A stretch of 64,000 nucleotides of DNA, taken from contig CAZNWJ010000003.1 of the NCBI GenBank assembly GCA_964576925.1, positions 408,537 to 472,536 of the forward strand. The letters are read 5' to 3'. The notes under the pieces were generated by a model. That model ran no database searches. It had not been told where the DNA came from and saw nothing but the letters and a program-made list of their open reading frames with translations. Numbering within the stretch: the stretch's first letter is position 1; every line of letters starts with the position of its first letter. The position numbers were made by a program, and so were the translations under genes. Positions 50,619 through 60,440 of the stretch are shown here, in pieces. Origin of the DNA: JADJGC01 sp964576925 (GTDB lineage: Bacteria; Zixibacteria; MSB-5A5; CAIYYT01).

Positions 50619-50806
50619 GAATTCTCCATTCGCAACAGGTTCTGACAGAGGCGCGGATCTCACGGCGGAGTCTGGATTTTCGCCAGATTCGTTTTAGCGT
50701 GACCTATGAAGTTAGATCGGTCATGACGGATGAACTCATGATACAAAACAGGAGTATTTTGTCAATGAAATTGGGATGAGGGTGATCGGGGTTGGGCACG
50801 AGATTG

Positions 50807-51272
50807 TCAAATCCCTGCGTCACGGGCGAGCAGAAGTTCAATGCAGCGATAGAGGCTCGCGCTGAATTGTAGAGTCTTGCGGAGAAACGGGATTTGACCT
50901 ACGACCCAGAATTGCAGAGTGTTGCAGCAAAACGGGATTTGACCTACGACCTGCGTCACGGGCAATCGGAAACTCAATGATGCGAAAGCGGCTCGCGCTG
51001 GATTGTAGAGTGTTGCAGCAAAACGGAATTTGACCTACGACCTACGGGGCAAATGGCGAGACAACACCGTAGAAATCAGTCGTCAAATCCCTTCGTCACG
51101 GGAGAGTAGCGCTTGTTAGCAGAAGACGCAGGTTTAGCCGGATTGCGCAGCGTTGCAGGGAAACGGGATTTGACCTACGACCCAGCCCCACCCTCCGCTG
51201 CGCTCCGGGTGGGCTACCGCATCAATTAGCAGTACCGAATCAGTTAGCACATTCCGAACCACAGGGGTTCGG
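50807..51272. repeat. Cluster of TCAAATCCC/GGGATTTGA units
   Basis: A full unit at 50807-50897, degenerate tandem partial units at about 50909-51042, another full unit at 51085-51173, a CCACCC hairpin at 51187-51219, and TCCGAACC/GGTTCGGA at 51253-51272. The 785-base gap between the fibre gene and the next minus-strand gene otherwise holds no supported gene. Confidence 0.8.
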
Positions 51273-51325
51273 ACCTACGAGAATAAAATCACATAGAGAT
51301 GCGCTGTGCTTCCCACAAACACAAA

Positions 51326-51349
51326 ACGGACAGCCGGGTGGCTGTCCGT
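51326..51349 (-). terminator. Intrinsic terminator of the sorting-domain protein gene
   Basis: A perfect 10-bp stem ACGGACAGCC/GGCTGTCCGT with a 4-base loop. On the minus strand it is followed by TTTTGTGTTT. It lies 55 bases after the stop codon of the gene at 51404-53491. Confidence 0.88.
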
Positions 51350-51403
51350 TTCGGTTTCACTCGCATGGTGGAGGAGCCAAGCACCATGCTGTTGCAACGA
51401 ACT

Positions 51404-53491
51404 CTACTTGAGTAGCATCATCTTGCGCGTCATCGCGAAGTCGTCGGCGGAAATCTTGTAGAAGTACACGCCGCTTTCGACCGTCCGGCCGTTGGTGTCG
51501 GTGCCGTTCCAGTCGATGCGCTTGTTACCCGCCGAGAGGGTCGAGTTCACAAGTTCGGCGACTTCCTGGCCGAGGATGTTGTATACGCGCAGCGTAACAT
51601 GACAAGCCTTCGGCAGGTTGAATTCGATTGTGGTCGCCGGATTGAACGGGTTCGGATAGTTCTGTTCGAGGCTGAACGAGGTCGGCAGAATTCCGCCGAG
51701 ATCGTCGACGCCTGTCTGCTGATCGACGACGAGCGTCACGGTAACGGTGTCTTCGTCATCGACAATGCTGGTCGACATCGAAGATACCTGCTTGACGATA
51801 ACCATGGCTTCATAGCTGCCGGGCATCAGGCCCGTCGTGTTGATGCTGAATTCCACGTTGGACGGCGAGGTGCCGTTGGTCGGATTGAGCGACAACCACG
51901 GCGTGGTCTCGACGGCACCCCACGGGAACTCGATGCCGGAAGGACTGGCGTTCGTAATGGTGATCGACTGCGGATCCGGAGTTTCGCCGACCAGCGCATT
52001 GAAGGTCAGGTTGTCCGGAGTGAGCAGGATGTCGACGTCGTCATAGATGTCGAGGATCACCACGACGGTCTGCGGCGAGTTGGTGGCTTCCGCAGAGGTA
52101 ATCGTAATCGTTGTCGAATGCCGGCCGATGTTCAGGCCGAGAATTGCCACGGTCGCGGTAAACTGGCCCGGAGCGGTGCCGGAGGTCGGCGCCAGCGAGA
52201 GCCAATCGACGCTTTCAGCGGCTTCCCAGTTCAACGCACCGGCGCCGCCGTTGGTGATGATCACCGGCTGACCGGCCGGATCGGGGCCGCCTTCGTAGCT
52301 GGAGAAGAACAACGTGTCGGTGTTGAGTACAAGACTTGCAGTCGAAGCGCTGACCGTAAACGTAGCCGGATCATCATCGAACAGGCCACCCGGATCGGTC
52401 GCACGGAAAGTGATGATTTCCGAGCCGGACCAGGTTGCCCCCGGCTTGGTGATCGTCGCGATGCGGTTGGCATCGATCGAGACCGTCAAGTCGGCATTGC
52501 CTGAGAAAGTCCAGGTCATCTGATTATCGAGGTTGTCGGCGTCGCTGACAAAGTTGTCCAGAGTGATCGTGGCGAAGTCAGCGCCAAAGGCGACTGTCTG
52601 ATTCGGGATATCAGTCACGATCGGCGGATCGTTTACGGCCGTCACGGTGAAGGTAGCATCGTCGGAATCGAAGAGCCCACCCGGATCAGTAGCGGTAAAT
52701 GTAAAGGTCGCGCTACCGGCGAACTCGCCGCCGGGGTGCGAAATCGTCGCCACACGATTGGCGTCGATATTCACAACAAAACTGTTTGGTGAGCCGCTAG
52801 TGGCAGTCCACTCGATCGTATTGTCGGCGTCTTCGGCGTCGCTAACAAAGTTGTCGAGATTGATGGTCGCGAAGACGGCGCCTTCGTTAATCGTCTGATT
52901 CGGAATGTCGGCCACGACAGGAGCAGTATTCGGCGTGCTGACACAGCCGCCCTTGATGCTGACATCGGTGGCGCCGCAGTCGGCGTAGGTCGGACTAAAT
53001 GATCCACCGGCCTGAGCCGAGAAAACCCAGAATCCAGCCGGAGGCACAAACACAGAATCAAAGTCAATGCACTCGGCAGCCGCACCTGCCGGCACACGCA
53101 CCCAAATGGTCATCAGGTGAGCTTCGGTAGCGTTTACCGGGAGCGGCGTCGCTGGAGTGAAGTTGATCCAGCCGGCCAGCGCGGTATTGTTGGCAGCACT
53201 GAGTGTAGTCAGGAAACTCCCGAACGCCGGAGGCGGGGGAAAAACCGGACCTTGCGTAATCGAGCTGATTTCGAGATTTGGCGAGTTGTGCTTGAAGCCA
53301 AGCGAGAATCCGCCGAGCGCCACATCGTTGGTGATCATGACGCGAATGCCGACGGAGTCGTTGTCGGTCACGTGATCAGCGGGGCATTCGAGGCGGACGG
53401 AGTTAGCGGCAAAAAGAGCTCCTGGTGCAATGATCCAGGTAAGTCCCATGATCATCGTGCATAGCACCATCATCTTAAGCAGTCGTTGCAT
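51404..53491 (-). CDS. Secreted cohesin-like/Ig-like protein with type IX-style C-terminal sorting domain
   Basis: 695 residues from ATG 53491, where GGAGGTG and a signal peptide (about 1-30) support the start. Domains in order: a cohesin-like domain (about 32-180, VRLECPADHVTDNDSVGIRV); two cadherin/Ig-like repeats (PVVADIPNQTINEG, PIVTDIPNQTVAFG); two BACON-like repeats (about 395-585, WEAAESVDWLSLAPTSGTAPGQ and FPWGAVETTPWLSLNPTNGT); and the C-terminal domain FSLEQNYPNPFNPATTIEF ending DDFAMTRKMMLLK. That ending is the FCB type A sorting signal read by type IX secretion. No type IX gene is in this window. Confidence 0.9.
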   Translation of the reverse strand: MQRLLKMMVLCTMIMGLTWIIAPGALFAANSVRLECPADHVTDNDSVGIRVMITNDVALGGFSLGFKHNSPNLEISSITQGPVFPPPPAFGSFLTTLSAANNTALAGWINFTPATPLPVNATEAHLMTIWVRVPAGAAAECIDFDSVFVPPAGFWVFSAQAGGSFSPTYADCGATDVSIKGGCVSTPNTAPVVADIPNQTINEGAVFATINLDNFVSDAEDADNTIEWTATSGSPNSFVVNIDANRVATISHPGGEFAGSATFTFTATDPGGLFDSDDATFTVTAVNDPPIVTDIPNQTVAFGADFATITLDNFVSDADNLDNQMTWTFSGNADLTVSIDANRIATITKPGATWSGSEIITFRATDPGGLFDDDPATFTVSASTASLVLNTDTLFFSSYEGGPDPAGQPVIITNGGAGALNWEAAESVDWLSLAPTSGTAPGQFTATVAILGLNIGRHSTTITITSAEATNSPQTVVVILDIYDDVDILLTPDNLTFNALVGETPDPQSITITNASPSGIEFPWGAVETTPWLSLNPTNGTSPSNVEFSINTTGLMPGSYEAMVIVKQVSSMSTSIVDDEDTVTVTLVVDQQTGVDDLGGILPTSFSLEQNYPNPFNPATTIEFNLPKACHVTLRVYNILGQEVAELVNSTLSAGNKRIDWNGTDTNGRTVESGVYFYKISADDFAMTRKMMLLK

Positions 53492-53804
53492 AGAAATGCA
53501 CCTCCAGGAAATTTCTTCGTTCATTCCGCCGGCTATTACGCAAAGATCGTGCGAAAAACATCGGATAATTAAAAACTTCAATGAGTTAATGTAAGCCATT
53601 AGTAGTCATAGCGATAAATGGTCGGTGTGTCGGGTGTTGACGAGGGTTGGATAGTCAAAAAGCTCTTGCCGGTCGTAAGGATCTATGAATCCGTTTGCAC
53701 CTTCGATGCAAGCCGCGCCGGAGAGCCTTTTTGCTTGCCAGTCGGCCGGATCGCCGTTAACATGAAAGCAGTTCAGCTATTGACCTATTTAAGGAGTTAG
53801 AGGG
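53492..53804. other. Divergent intergenic region
   Basis: 313 bases between the sorting-domain gene (minus) and the lipoprotein gene (plus). It holds the two ribosome sites and an AT-rich stretch near 53570-53590, but I cannot point to a promoter with confidence. Confidence 0.5.
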
Positions 53805-54737
53805 ATGCTTGCCTACAAGAGAGTCTTATCGTTCGTTGTCCCCATAGTTGTGATGTTTCCGCTGATGATGTCATGCGGCCAGAAACAGGGGGGCGATTCA
53901 GCGGCGGCCGCTGTGCCTGTCCCAGCCCGTTTTACGGGAGTTGAAAAGCAGGTCGTCGGGAAGCTGTTTGAGTTGTGGCAGAAGAAAGGGCATGTCGCCT
54001 CGGTCGACCAGGCGGCGGCGATCCTGGGCGTGGAGATTTCGGATAGCATGCGTATCGACATGCTCGGAAAATTCTCGGACAGTCTGATGATGCACGAACG
54101 CCTGGCCCGCTATCGGGCGCAGACTTTCATTCTGACGAACGAAGAGAAACTGATAGCGGAATACATCATCGCAACGGAGAAGCACAACCAGGAATTTCCG
54201 ACAATCGAGCAAGTAGCCGCCGGTACCGGTATCGGTGTAGAGCGGATCAAGGATCGCCTGCAATTCCTGAGCAAGCTGGGGATGTTCTACGACCTGGGCG
54301 CGCCGGATGAATACAACAAGCTGGGCTTCAGTTTCGGGCAGCAGGTTGGTGATTTCACGTTCGACCTCGGGATCCGGCAACACATCTTCCGTGTCGACGG
54401 CGGCAAGCCGGAAAACGTCGGTTGCGCGAAAGAGGCACTATTCATCGTAGCCACCGACTACCCAACGCAGCGCGTGGATTATCGCACCTATGACCCAATG
54501 ACTCTCGAACCGATCGATGTGGTGTTCGAAAAGGGCGAGGTGGTCAGCGTTTCACCGGAGGGCGCGCGCCTTCTGGAAGGCGGTACCTGCGGTACGAATA
54601 ATCTCTTCGTCAGCGAGACAAACGCCAGGACCTACTCAACGACGATTCCGCGTTTCCAGCAGGATCGGCAGTTCCCGGTGTTCGAAGTGAAGGCGCGTTT
54701 CGACGAGGTGAAGAAAGAGGCGGCCGACGCGCATTAA
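53805..54737 (+). CDS. Lipoprotein with organomercurial-lyase (MerB)-like domain
   Basis: 310 residues. The lipobox PLMMSC puts the lipidated Cys at about residue 24. Residues about 43-160 are helical with two helix-turn-helix-like segments (SVDQAAAILGVEI, TIEQVAAGTGIGVERIKDRLQFL). The C-terminal part resembles MerB: VGCAKEALFIVATDYPTQRV, then DPMTLEPIDVVFEKGEVVSVSP, in the place of the MerB Cys and SxCPxTG region. A Cys is present at CGTNN further on, but the Asp-Cys-Cys triad of MerB cannot be verified by eye. A lipid-anchored member of this fold is unusual. Function unknown. Confidence 0.6.
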   Translation: MLAYKRVLSFVVPIVVMFPLMMSCGQKQGGDSAAAAVPVPARFTGVEKQVVGKLFELWQKKGHVASVDQAAAILGVEISDSMRIDMLGKFSDSLMMHERLARYRAQTFILTNEEKLIAEYIIATEKHNQEFPTIEQVAAGTGIGVERIKDRLQFLSKLGMFYDLGAPDEYNKLGFSFGQQVGDFTFDLGIRQHIFRVDGGKPENVGCAKEALFIVATDYPTQRVDYRTYDPMTLEPIDVVFEKGEVVSVSPEGARLLEGGTCGTNNLFVSETNARTYSTTIPRFQQDRQFPVFEVKARFDEVKKEAADAH

Positions 54738-54754
54738 CTCGGTGTAGACGACTT

Positions 54755-54790
54755 AACCGGGTGGGTGAGCGGGAGCCGCTCACCCGCCCG
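54755..54790. terminator. Strong hairpin after the MerB-like gene
   Basis: CCGGGTGGGTGAGCGG pairs with CCGCTCACCCGCCCGG around a GAG loop, a 16-bp stem. No T tract follows on the plus strand, so it may be a terminator of unusual form, an RNA-stabilising hairpin or a bidirectional element. Confidence 0.6.
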
Positions 54791-54939
54791 GGCCATCACA
54801 GTTTGTTCCAATTTTCACAAACCCTGCCGGAATTGCTTGCCTCCATTCTCCGCTTTTCGTAATTTCCAGTTTCCCGGTTTTGGCCGGTGGCAGCGAGCAA
54901 GTTGAAAAGAAGTTTCAAGGATAGAGGAGAGTTACAAAG

Positions 54940-56130
54940 ATGAGCACACAACCTCAAGCCGTAATATTGTCAGCGTGCCGGACCGCGATCGGAAAATTCC
55001 AGGGCGGGCTCGCCGGCTTTTCCGCGCCGCAATTGGGCGCTTTTGCCGTGAAAGAAGCCGTGCGTCGTGCCGGTGTCGATCCGACTGACGTTCAGGAATG
55101 CATCATGGGCCAGGTTGTCCAGGCGGGCTCAGGACAGGCGCCGGCGCGCCAGGCCGCGATCCACGGCGGGCTGCCGCCGGAAGTGGCTGCGATTACGATC
55201 AACAAGGTGTGCGGCTCAGGTTTGAAGGCGGTCATGATGGCGGCCCAGGCGATCAAGGCGGGGGATTCCGACCTGATCGTCGCCGGCGGCATGGAGTCGA
55301 TGTCGAATACGCCGTATTCGCTTCCGAGCGCTCGTACCGGCATGCGGCTGGGGAATCAGCAGGTGGAAGACCTGATGATCAAGGACGGCCTGTGGGATTC
55401 GTTTAACAATTTCCACATGGGGAGCGCCGCCGAGTACACGCAACAGAAATCCGGTGTGACTCGCGAAGAGCAGGACGAGTTTGCCTACAATTCTCATCGC
55501 AAGGCGATCGCCGCGATCGACGGCGGTAAGTTCAAGAGTGAGATCTTCGATGTGTTGGTGCCGCAGAGAAAAGGCGATCCGATCGCAGTCAATGTTGACG
55601 AGTCGCCGCGCCGTGACATTTCCGTCGATATGCTCTCCAAGCTCAAACCGGCATTCCAGAAAGACGGCACCGTGACACCGGGCAATGCACCGGGATTGAA
55701 TGACGGAGCTTCGGCGCTGGTGGTCAGTTCGCAAGGCTATGCGGAGACCAACGGGCTCAAGCCACTGGCGAAGGTAATCGCCTATTCCGTCGCCGGAACG
55801 CCGCCGAAGGACCTGTTCTTCTCGCCGATCTATGCGGTGCAGAAACTGATGAAGAAAATGAATGTTGAGATCGGCTTTTTCGATTTGATCGAGGCCAATG
55901 AAGCGTTCAGCGTACAAGCCCTGGCCGACGGCAAGGGATTGGGTTGGGATTGGAATCGCGTCAACGTCAACGGCGGGGCCGTGGCACTCGGCCATCCGAT
56001 TGGCGCTTCAGGCGCGCGCATCCTGACAACCTTGATTTATGCGCTGAAGGATCGCGGCAAAAAGACCGGTCTGGCGACTTTGTGCCTTGGCGGCGGCAAT
56101 GCCGTAGCGCTGGCAATCGAAGTCATTTAG
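54940..56130 (+). CDS. Acetyl-CoA C-acetyltransferase (thiolase)
   Basis: 396 residues with the three thiolase active sites: the nucleophile Cys91 in NKVCGSGLKAVMMAA, His in GGAVALGHPIGASGARI and the C-terminal Cys in LCLGGGNAVALAIE. Length is normal. It condenses or cleaves acetoacetyl-CoA. First gene of an acyl-CoA operon, preceded by AGGAGAGTTAC. Confidence 0.95.
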   Translation: MSTQPQAVILSACRTAIGKFQGGLAGFSAPQLGAFAVKEAVRRAGVDPTDVQECIMGQVVQAGSGQAPARQAAIHGGLPPEVAAITINKVCGSGLKAVMMAAQAIKAGDSDLIVAGGMESMSNTPYSLPSARTGMRLGNQQVEDLMIKDGLWDSFNNFHMGSAAEYTQQKSGVTREEQDEFAYNSHRKAIAAIDGGKFKSEIFDVLVPQRKGDPIAVNVDESPRRDISVDMLSKLKPAFQKDGTVTPGNAPGLNDGASALVVSSQGYAETNGLKPLAKVIAYSVAGTPPKDLFFSPIYAVQKLMKKMNVEIGFFDLIEANEAFSVQALADGKGLGWDWNRVNVNGGAVALGHPIGASGARILTTLIYALKDRGKKTGLATLCLGGGNAVALAIEVI

Positions 56131-56156
56131 CGGGACGATTCGGGAGGACGGGAATT

Positions 56157-57008
56157 ATGTATATTCAGAAGGTTTCCATCGTTGGCGCCGGGACCATGGG
56201 GAATGGCATTGCCCATGCCTTTGCGCAAAAGGGCTTTGAGGTAACGCTGATCGACATCGTCGAGGAGAATCTCAAGAAGGGGCTGGATACGGTCAAGGCC
56301 AACCTGCTGCGGCAGGTCAAGCGAGAGCTGATCTTGCAGGCGGACGCCGATGCCGCCATGGGCCGGATCAAGACCTCGATGGATCTGAAATCCGTCGCGG
56401 GATCACAATTGGTGATCGAAGCGATCGCCGAGGATCTCGCGATAAAGAACAAGTTTTGGCGCGAGATGGAGTCGATCTGTCCGGCGGAGACAATCTTCGC
56501 CTCGAATACTTCGTCACTCCCGATCACGCAATTGGCGAGCGCGACCAAGCGGCCGGACAAGTTTATCGGCATGCATTTCATGAATCCGGTGCCGCTGATG
56601 AAGCTGATCGAGTTGATTCGCGGTATCGCCACCAGCGATGAGACGTACAATGTCATCAAGGAGCTGTCGATCAAGCTCGACAAGACGCCTGTAGAGGTTA
56701 ACGACTACCCGGGATTTATCGCCAATCGTATTCTGATGCCGATGATCAACGAAGCCTGCTACGCGCTGATGGAAGGCGTGTCGGGCAGGGAGGAGATCGA
56801 CCAGGTGATGAAACTGGGGATGAACCATCCCATGGGGCCGCTGACGCTGGCGGATTTCATCGGACTCGATGTGTGCCTGGCGATTCTGGAAACCCTGCAC
56901 AGCGGTCTGGGCGACCCGAAGTATCGGCCGTGTCCTTTGCTGCGCAAAATGGTGCAGGCGGGCTGGCTGGGAAGAAAATCGGGCCGCGGATTCTACGTCT
57001 ACGCTTAA
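56157..57008 (+). CDS. 3-hydroxybutyryl-CoA dehydrogenase
   Basis: 283 residues from ATG 56157 (after GGGAGGACGGG). The Rossmann motif VGAGTMGNGIAHAFAQKG binds NAD(P). The catalytic region reads GMHFMNPVPLMKLIELIRG (His) and the C-terminal domain NRILMPMINEACYALMEG, NHPMGPLTLADFIGLD. The length is that of short-chain HBD/PaaH-type enzymes. It works with the thiolase on 4-carbon CoA esters. No enoyl-CoA hydratase is adjacent, which leaves one step of the cycle to another locus. Confidence 0.95.
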   Translation: MYIQKVSIVGAGTMGNGIAHAFAQKGFEVTLIDIVEENLKKGLDTVKANLLRQVKRELILQADADAAMGRIKTSMDLKSVAGSQLVIEAIAEDLAIKNKFWREMESICPAETIFASNTSSLPITQLASATKRPDKFIGMHFMNPVPLMKLIELIRGIATSDETYNVIKELSIKLDKTPVEVNDYPGFIANRILMPMINEACYALMEGVSGREEIDQVMKLGMNHPMGPLTLADFIGLDVCLAILETLHSGLGDPKYRPCPLLRKMVQAGWLGRKSGRGFYVYA

Positions 57009-57101
57009 TCTGCGGACCTTGAATAATCGCCGTTTTTGTGTTTGACTGGTTGACCTAAGTGTGCCGATAACGTTATCATCAATGATCAGGAGATTGATTG
57101 T

Positions 57102-58250
57102 ATGGATTTTGCCTTAAACGATGACCAATTGATGATGCGTGAAGCGGCGCGAGAATTTGCCGAAAAACGCCTGAAGCCGATAGCCGAAGAACTTGATGCC
57201 AATAGCGAGATGCCGGCAGAGCTTCTCAAGGAAGCGGCGGAACTGGGGTATTTCGGGTTGGTCGCGCCGGAAGAATACGGCGGTCTCGCAGTCGACACGT
57301 TGAGTTATGCCCTGGTGATCGAGGAACTAGCGCGCGCCTGCGCAGCGCTGGCGATTACGATCTCAGTCCACAATTCACTTGTTATCAAGGCCATCAGCAA
57401 GTTCGGCACAACCGAGCAGAAGCAGAAGTACCTGCCGAAGCTGGCTTCCGGCGAGTTCATCGGCGCGTACTCGCTGTCGGAGCCGGGTTCTGGAACGGAT
57501 GCCGCTTCGCTGCAATGTCGGGCGGTGCGCGATGGGAACGATTTTGTACTTAATGGTACAAAGAGTTGGGTCTCGTCGGCGGCGTATGCTTCGGTGTTTG
57601 TCACGTTCGTGTTGACCGACCCCAGCCGCGGCAAGCAGGGGGTGTCGTGTCTGCTGGTTGACACGGGCATGAAAGGAATGAACCTGGGCAAGCCGGAGAA
57701 GAAGATGGGGTTGAAGGCGTCCGATACGCGAGAAGTATCGTATGTTGATTGTCGCGTGCCGGTGACGCAACTACTCGGTGAAGAGAATCACGGCTTGCGC
57801 GTAGCTTTCTCACTGCTCGAAGCGGGACGGGTCGGCGTAGCGGCACAATCGTTGGGGATCGCCCAAGCCGCGTTTGATGAGGCGTTATCTTATGCCCGCG
57901 AGCGCAAGCAGTTCGATCAGCCCATCATAAACTTCCAGGCGACGCAGTTCAAGATTGCCGAGATGGCGACGCGCATCGACGCGGCGCGCTTGCTGACTTA
58001 TCGGGCGGCGACGCTCTATGAGGCCGGCGGGCAAAACGTAAAAGAGATATCGATGGCAAAGCTGTTTGCCTCCCAGACCGCCAACTATGTGGCCAACGAG
58101 GCCGTGCAGATTCATGGCGGTTATGGCTATGTGAAGGAGTATGCTGTCGAGCGTTATTTCCGCGACGCCCGCGTCACGGAAATCTATGAAGGGACCTCGG
58201 AAGCGCAGAAGATGGTGATTTCTCGAGCCATCATCAACGAAGGGATGTAA
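57102..58250 (+). CDS. Acyl-CoA dehydrogenase 1
   Basis: 382 residues. Family motifs are YSLSEPGSGTDAASLQC (FAD/substrate), WVSSAAYAS, MGLKASDTREVSY, and the catalytic Glu in EIYEGTSEAQKMVISR. It is very like short-chain (butyryl-type) enzymes. It oxidises acyl-CoA and passes electrons to ETF; no etfAB lies in the window. The TAA stop and the next ATG share one base. Confidence 0.95.
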   Translation: MDFALNDDQLMMREAAREFAEKRLKPIAEELDANSEMPAELLKEAAELGYFGLVAPEEYGGLAVDTLSYALVIEELARACAALAITISVHNSLVIKAISKFGTTEQKQKYLPKLASGEFIGAYSLSEPGSGTDAASLQCRAVRDGNDFVLNGTKSWVSSAAYASVFVTFVLTDPSRGKQGVSCLLVDTGMKGMNLGKPEKKMGLKASDTREVSYVDCRVPVTQLLGEENHGLRVAFSLLEAGRVGVAAQSLGIAQAAFDEALSYARERKQFDQPIINFQATQFKIAEMATRIDAARLLTYRAATLYEAGGQNVKEISMAKLFASQTANYVANEAVQIHGGYGYVKEYAVERYFRDARVTEIYEGTSEAQKMVISRAIINEGM

Positions 58251-59398
58251 TGTTCGCCGACTCTGCCTACGCTGATTTTCGCATCAAAGTCCGTGATTTT
58301 TGCGAGCGGGAGATCGCTCCGCTGGCAGAAACCGTCGATGAAACGCAGATGTTTTCGCCGGTCGTGCTGCAGAAGCTTCACGAACAGGGGTGGTGGGCGA
58401 TCCAGGTTCCGAAGGCGTACGGCGGGCTGGAACAGACCACAGTACAATATTCGATCATTGTCGAAGAGTTGTCGCGTGTCTGTGGTTCGACGGGACTGAC
58501 TGTTGCGGCACATAACTCGCTGGGCGCGGGACCGATTACTTACTTTGGGACTGAAGAGCAAAAGAAACGCTACCTTCATTTTGCCGACAAGGACGCCTAT
58601 TTGATCGCTTTTGGGCTTACCGAACCCCAGGCGGGTTCGGACGCCGGGGCGACCAAATCGGTTGCCGATCCGAAGCCGGAACATTATATTCTCAATGGCA
58701 CCAAGTGTTGGATCACTTCAGCCAATCTTTGCCGTTATGCCATCGTTACCGCCCGGACCGACAAGTCCACAGGAGTGCATGGCATCTCCTCATTTGTCGT
58801 TGAAAAAGGCATGGAGGGATTTTCGGTAGGGAAGAAGGAGAACAAACTTGGCTGCCGCGGATCGGACACGGCTTTCCTGCACTTCGATGATCTCAAGGTG
58901 CCGAAGGACAATCTGATCGGCAAGGAAGGCGAGGGCTTCAAGCAATTCATGAAGACTCTCGACGGCGGGCGCATATCCATTGCCGCAATGGCGCTCGGAT
59001 TAGCGCAGGGCGCATTTGAAGCGGCTGCGCGGTACGTGGCTTCGAACTATTTTGAAGAGATGCCGCTGGCGGACCAGCAATGGGCGCAGTTCAAGCTGGC
59101 TGATATGGGCTGCCGGATTGAGGCGGCACGGGGCCTGGTTTACGGCGCCAGCCAATTGCGCGATGCAGGAAAGCCATATTCGCAGCAATCGGCGATGGCA
59201 AAGCTTTATGCTTCCGATGTCTGCAACTTCGCGACTTCGGAAGCGTTGACGATTATCGGGTTGGGAACTTACGAAGAGCGCTATCCGGTGGAACGGATGT
59301 GGCGCGACATGAAATTGACGGAAATCGGCGAAGGAACATCCGAGGTGCAGCGCCTCGTGATTTCCCGAGCCATTCTTAAATCGATTAAGACGGCATAG
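58250..59398 (+). CDS. Acyl-CoA dehydrogenase 2
   Basis: 382 residues, paralogous to its neighbour: GLTEPQAGSDAGATKSV, WITSANLCRYAIV, KLGCRGSDTAFLHF and the catalytic Glu in EIGEGTSEVQRLVISRAI. The shorter DQQWAQFKLADMG region and EERYPVERMWRD differ from gene 1, so substrate range probably differs (branched-chain versus short-chain). Coupled by a one-base overlap to gene 1. Confidence 0.95.
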   Translation: MFADSAYADFRIKVRDFCEREIAPLAETVDETQMFSPVVLQKLHEQGWWAIQVPKAYGGLEQTTVQYSIIVEELSRVCGSTGLTVAAHNSLGAGPITYFGTEEQKKRYLHFADKDAYLIAFGLTEPQAGSDAGATKSVADPKPEHYILNGTKCWITSANLCRYAIVTARTDKSTGVHGISSFVVEKGMEGFSVGKKENKLGCRGSDTAFLHFDDLKVPKDNLIGKEGEGFKQFMKTLDGGRISIAAMALGLAQGAFEAAARYVASNYFEEMPLADQQWAQFKLADMGCRIEAARGLVYGASQLRDAGKPYSQQSAMAKLYASDVCNFATSEALTIIGLGTYEERYPVERMWRDMKLTEIGEGTSEVQRLVISRAILKSIKTA

Positions 59399-59416
59399 GT
59401 TGTTGGAGGAGGACAT

Positions 59417-60361
59417 ATGGCATTTGACGAAAACGGCAAAATCTGGATGAACGGCGAGTTCGTCGATTGGAAAGATGCCAAAATTCACGTCCTCTCGCAC
59501 GTCGTGCACTACGGCAGCAGTGTGTTTGAGGGGTTGCGCTGCTACAAGACGAAGAAAGGGCCGGCGGTATTCCGGCTTCAGGATCACACTAGGCGCCTGT
59601 TGAATTCGGCCAAGATCTACCGGATGAAGATTCCGTACACGGAACAGCAACTTAATGATGCCCAGATACAGTTGATCAAACTCAACAAGAAAGAGTCGTG
59701 TTACATCCGCCCGGTGGCCTATCGCGGCTATAAGCAGCTTGGCGTTGATCCGACCGGCTGCCCGATCGATGTCGCGATCGCGGTCTGGGACTGGGGTTCC
59801 TATCTCGGCGGCGGGGCGCTGGAAAACGGCGTCGATGTCTGCGTATCGTCCTGGCGGCGGATGGCGCCGGATACGTTCCCGGCGATGGCCAAGAGCGGCG
59901 CGAATTACATGAACAGCCAATTGATCAAGCTCGAAGCGATCGAGCATGGTTATGTCGAGGGAATCGCGCTCGACCATAACGGCCTGGTGAGCGAAGGCTC
60001 CGGCGAGAACATCTTTGTCTATCACGAAGGCAATTTGATTACGCCGCCGTACAATGCTTCGATATTGCCCGGCATCACGCGGCATACGGCAATTCAACTC
60101 GCGAAAGAGATGGGAGTCAAAGTCGTCGAACGCAATCTGCCCCGCGAACTGCTCTATGTCGCCGATGAAGTTTTCTTCACCGGCTCGGCGGCGGAGATCA
60201 CGCCGATTCGTTCGATCGACAAGATCCAGGTGGGATCCGGCAAAGCGGGTCCGATCGCCAAGAAGCTGCAGGCAGCTTTCAAACAGATTATCGAAGACGG
60301 CGAAGACAAGCGCGGCTGGCTCACCTGGGTGCATGCGCACCAGACGGTGGGCGTAGCGTAG
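59417..60361 (+). CDS. ilvE: Branched-chain amino acid aminotransferase
   Basis: 314 residues of fold-type IV. The PLP lysine is Lys159 in AKSGANYMNSQL; the cofactor loop is EGYVEGIALDHNGLVSEGSGENIFV. The N-terminus (GKIWMNGEFVDWKDAKIHVLSHVVHYGSSVFEG) is typical of IlvE. It follows GGAGGAGGACAT. Its place after two acyl-CoA dehydrogenases suggests branched-chain amino acid breakdown, though biosynthetic use is equally possible. Confidence 0.94.
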   Translation: MAFDENGKIWMNGEFVDWKDAKIHVLSHVVHYGSSVFEGLRCYKTKKGPAVFRLQDHTRRLLNSAKIYRMKIPYTEQQLNDAQIQLIKLNKKESCYIRPVAYRGYKQLGVDPTGCPIDVAIAVWDWGSYLGGGALENGVDVCVSSWRRMAPDTFPAMAKSGANYMNSQLIKLEAIEHGYVEGIALDHNGLVSEGSGENIFVYHEGNLITPPYNASILPGITRHTAIQLAKEMGVKVVERNLPRELLYVADEVFFTGSAAEITPIRSIDKIQVGSGKAGPIAKKLQAAFKQIIEDGEDKRGWLTWVHAHQTVGVA

Positions 60362-60392
60362 TTTCTTTTTCTTTCGCTGAAGCGATATGAAA

Positions 60393-60418
60393 GAGCGCGA
60401 GAGATCGCGCTCTTTTTT
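60393..60418 (+). terminator. Intrinsic terminator after ilvE
   Basis: GAGCGCGA pairs with TCGCGCTC across a GAGA loop, followed by TTTTTTG. It closes the acyl-CoA/ilvE operon. Confidence 0.9.
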
Positions 60419-60440
60419 GTTGTCGGGGTCGATCGGAAGC

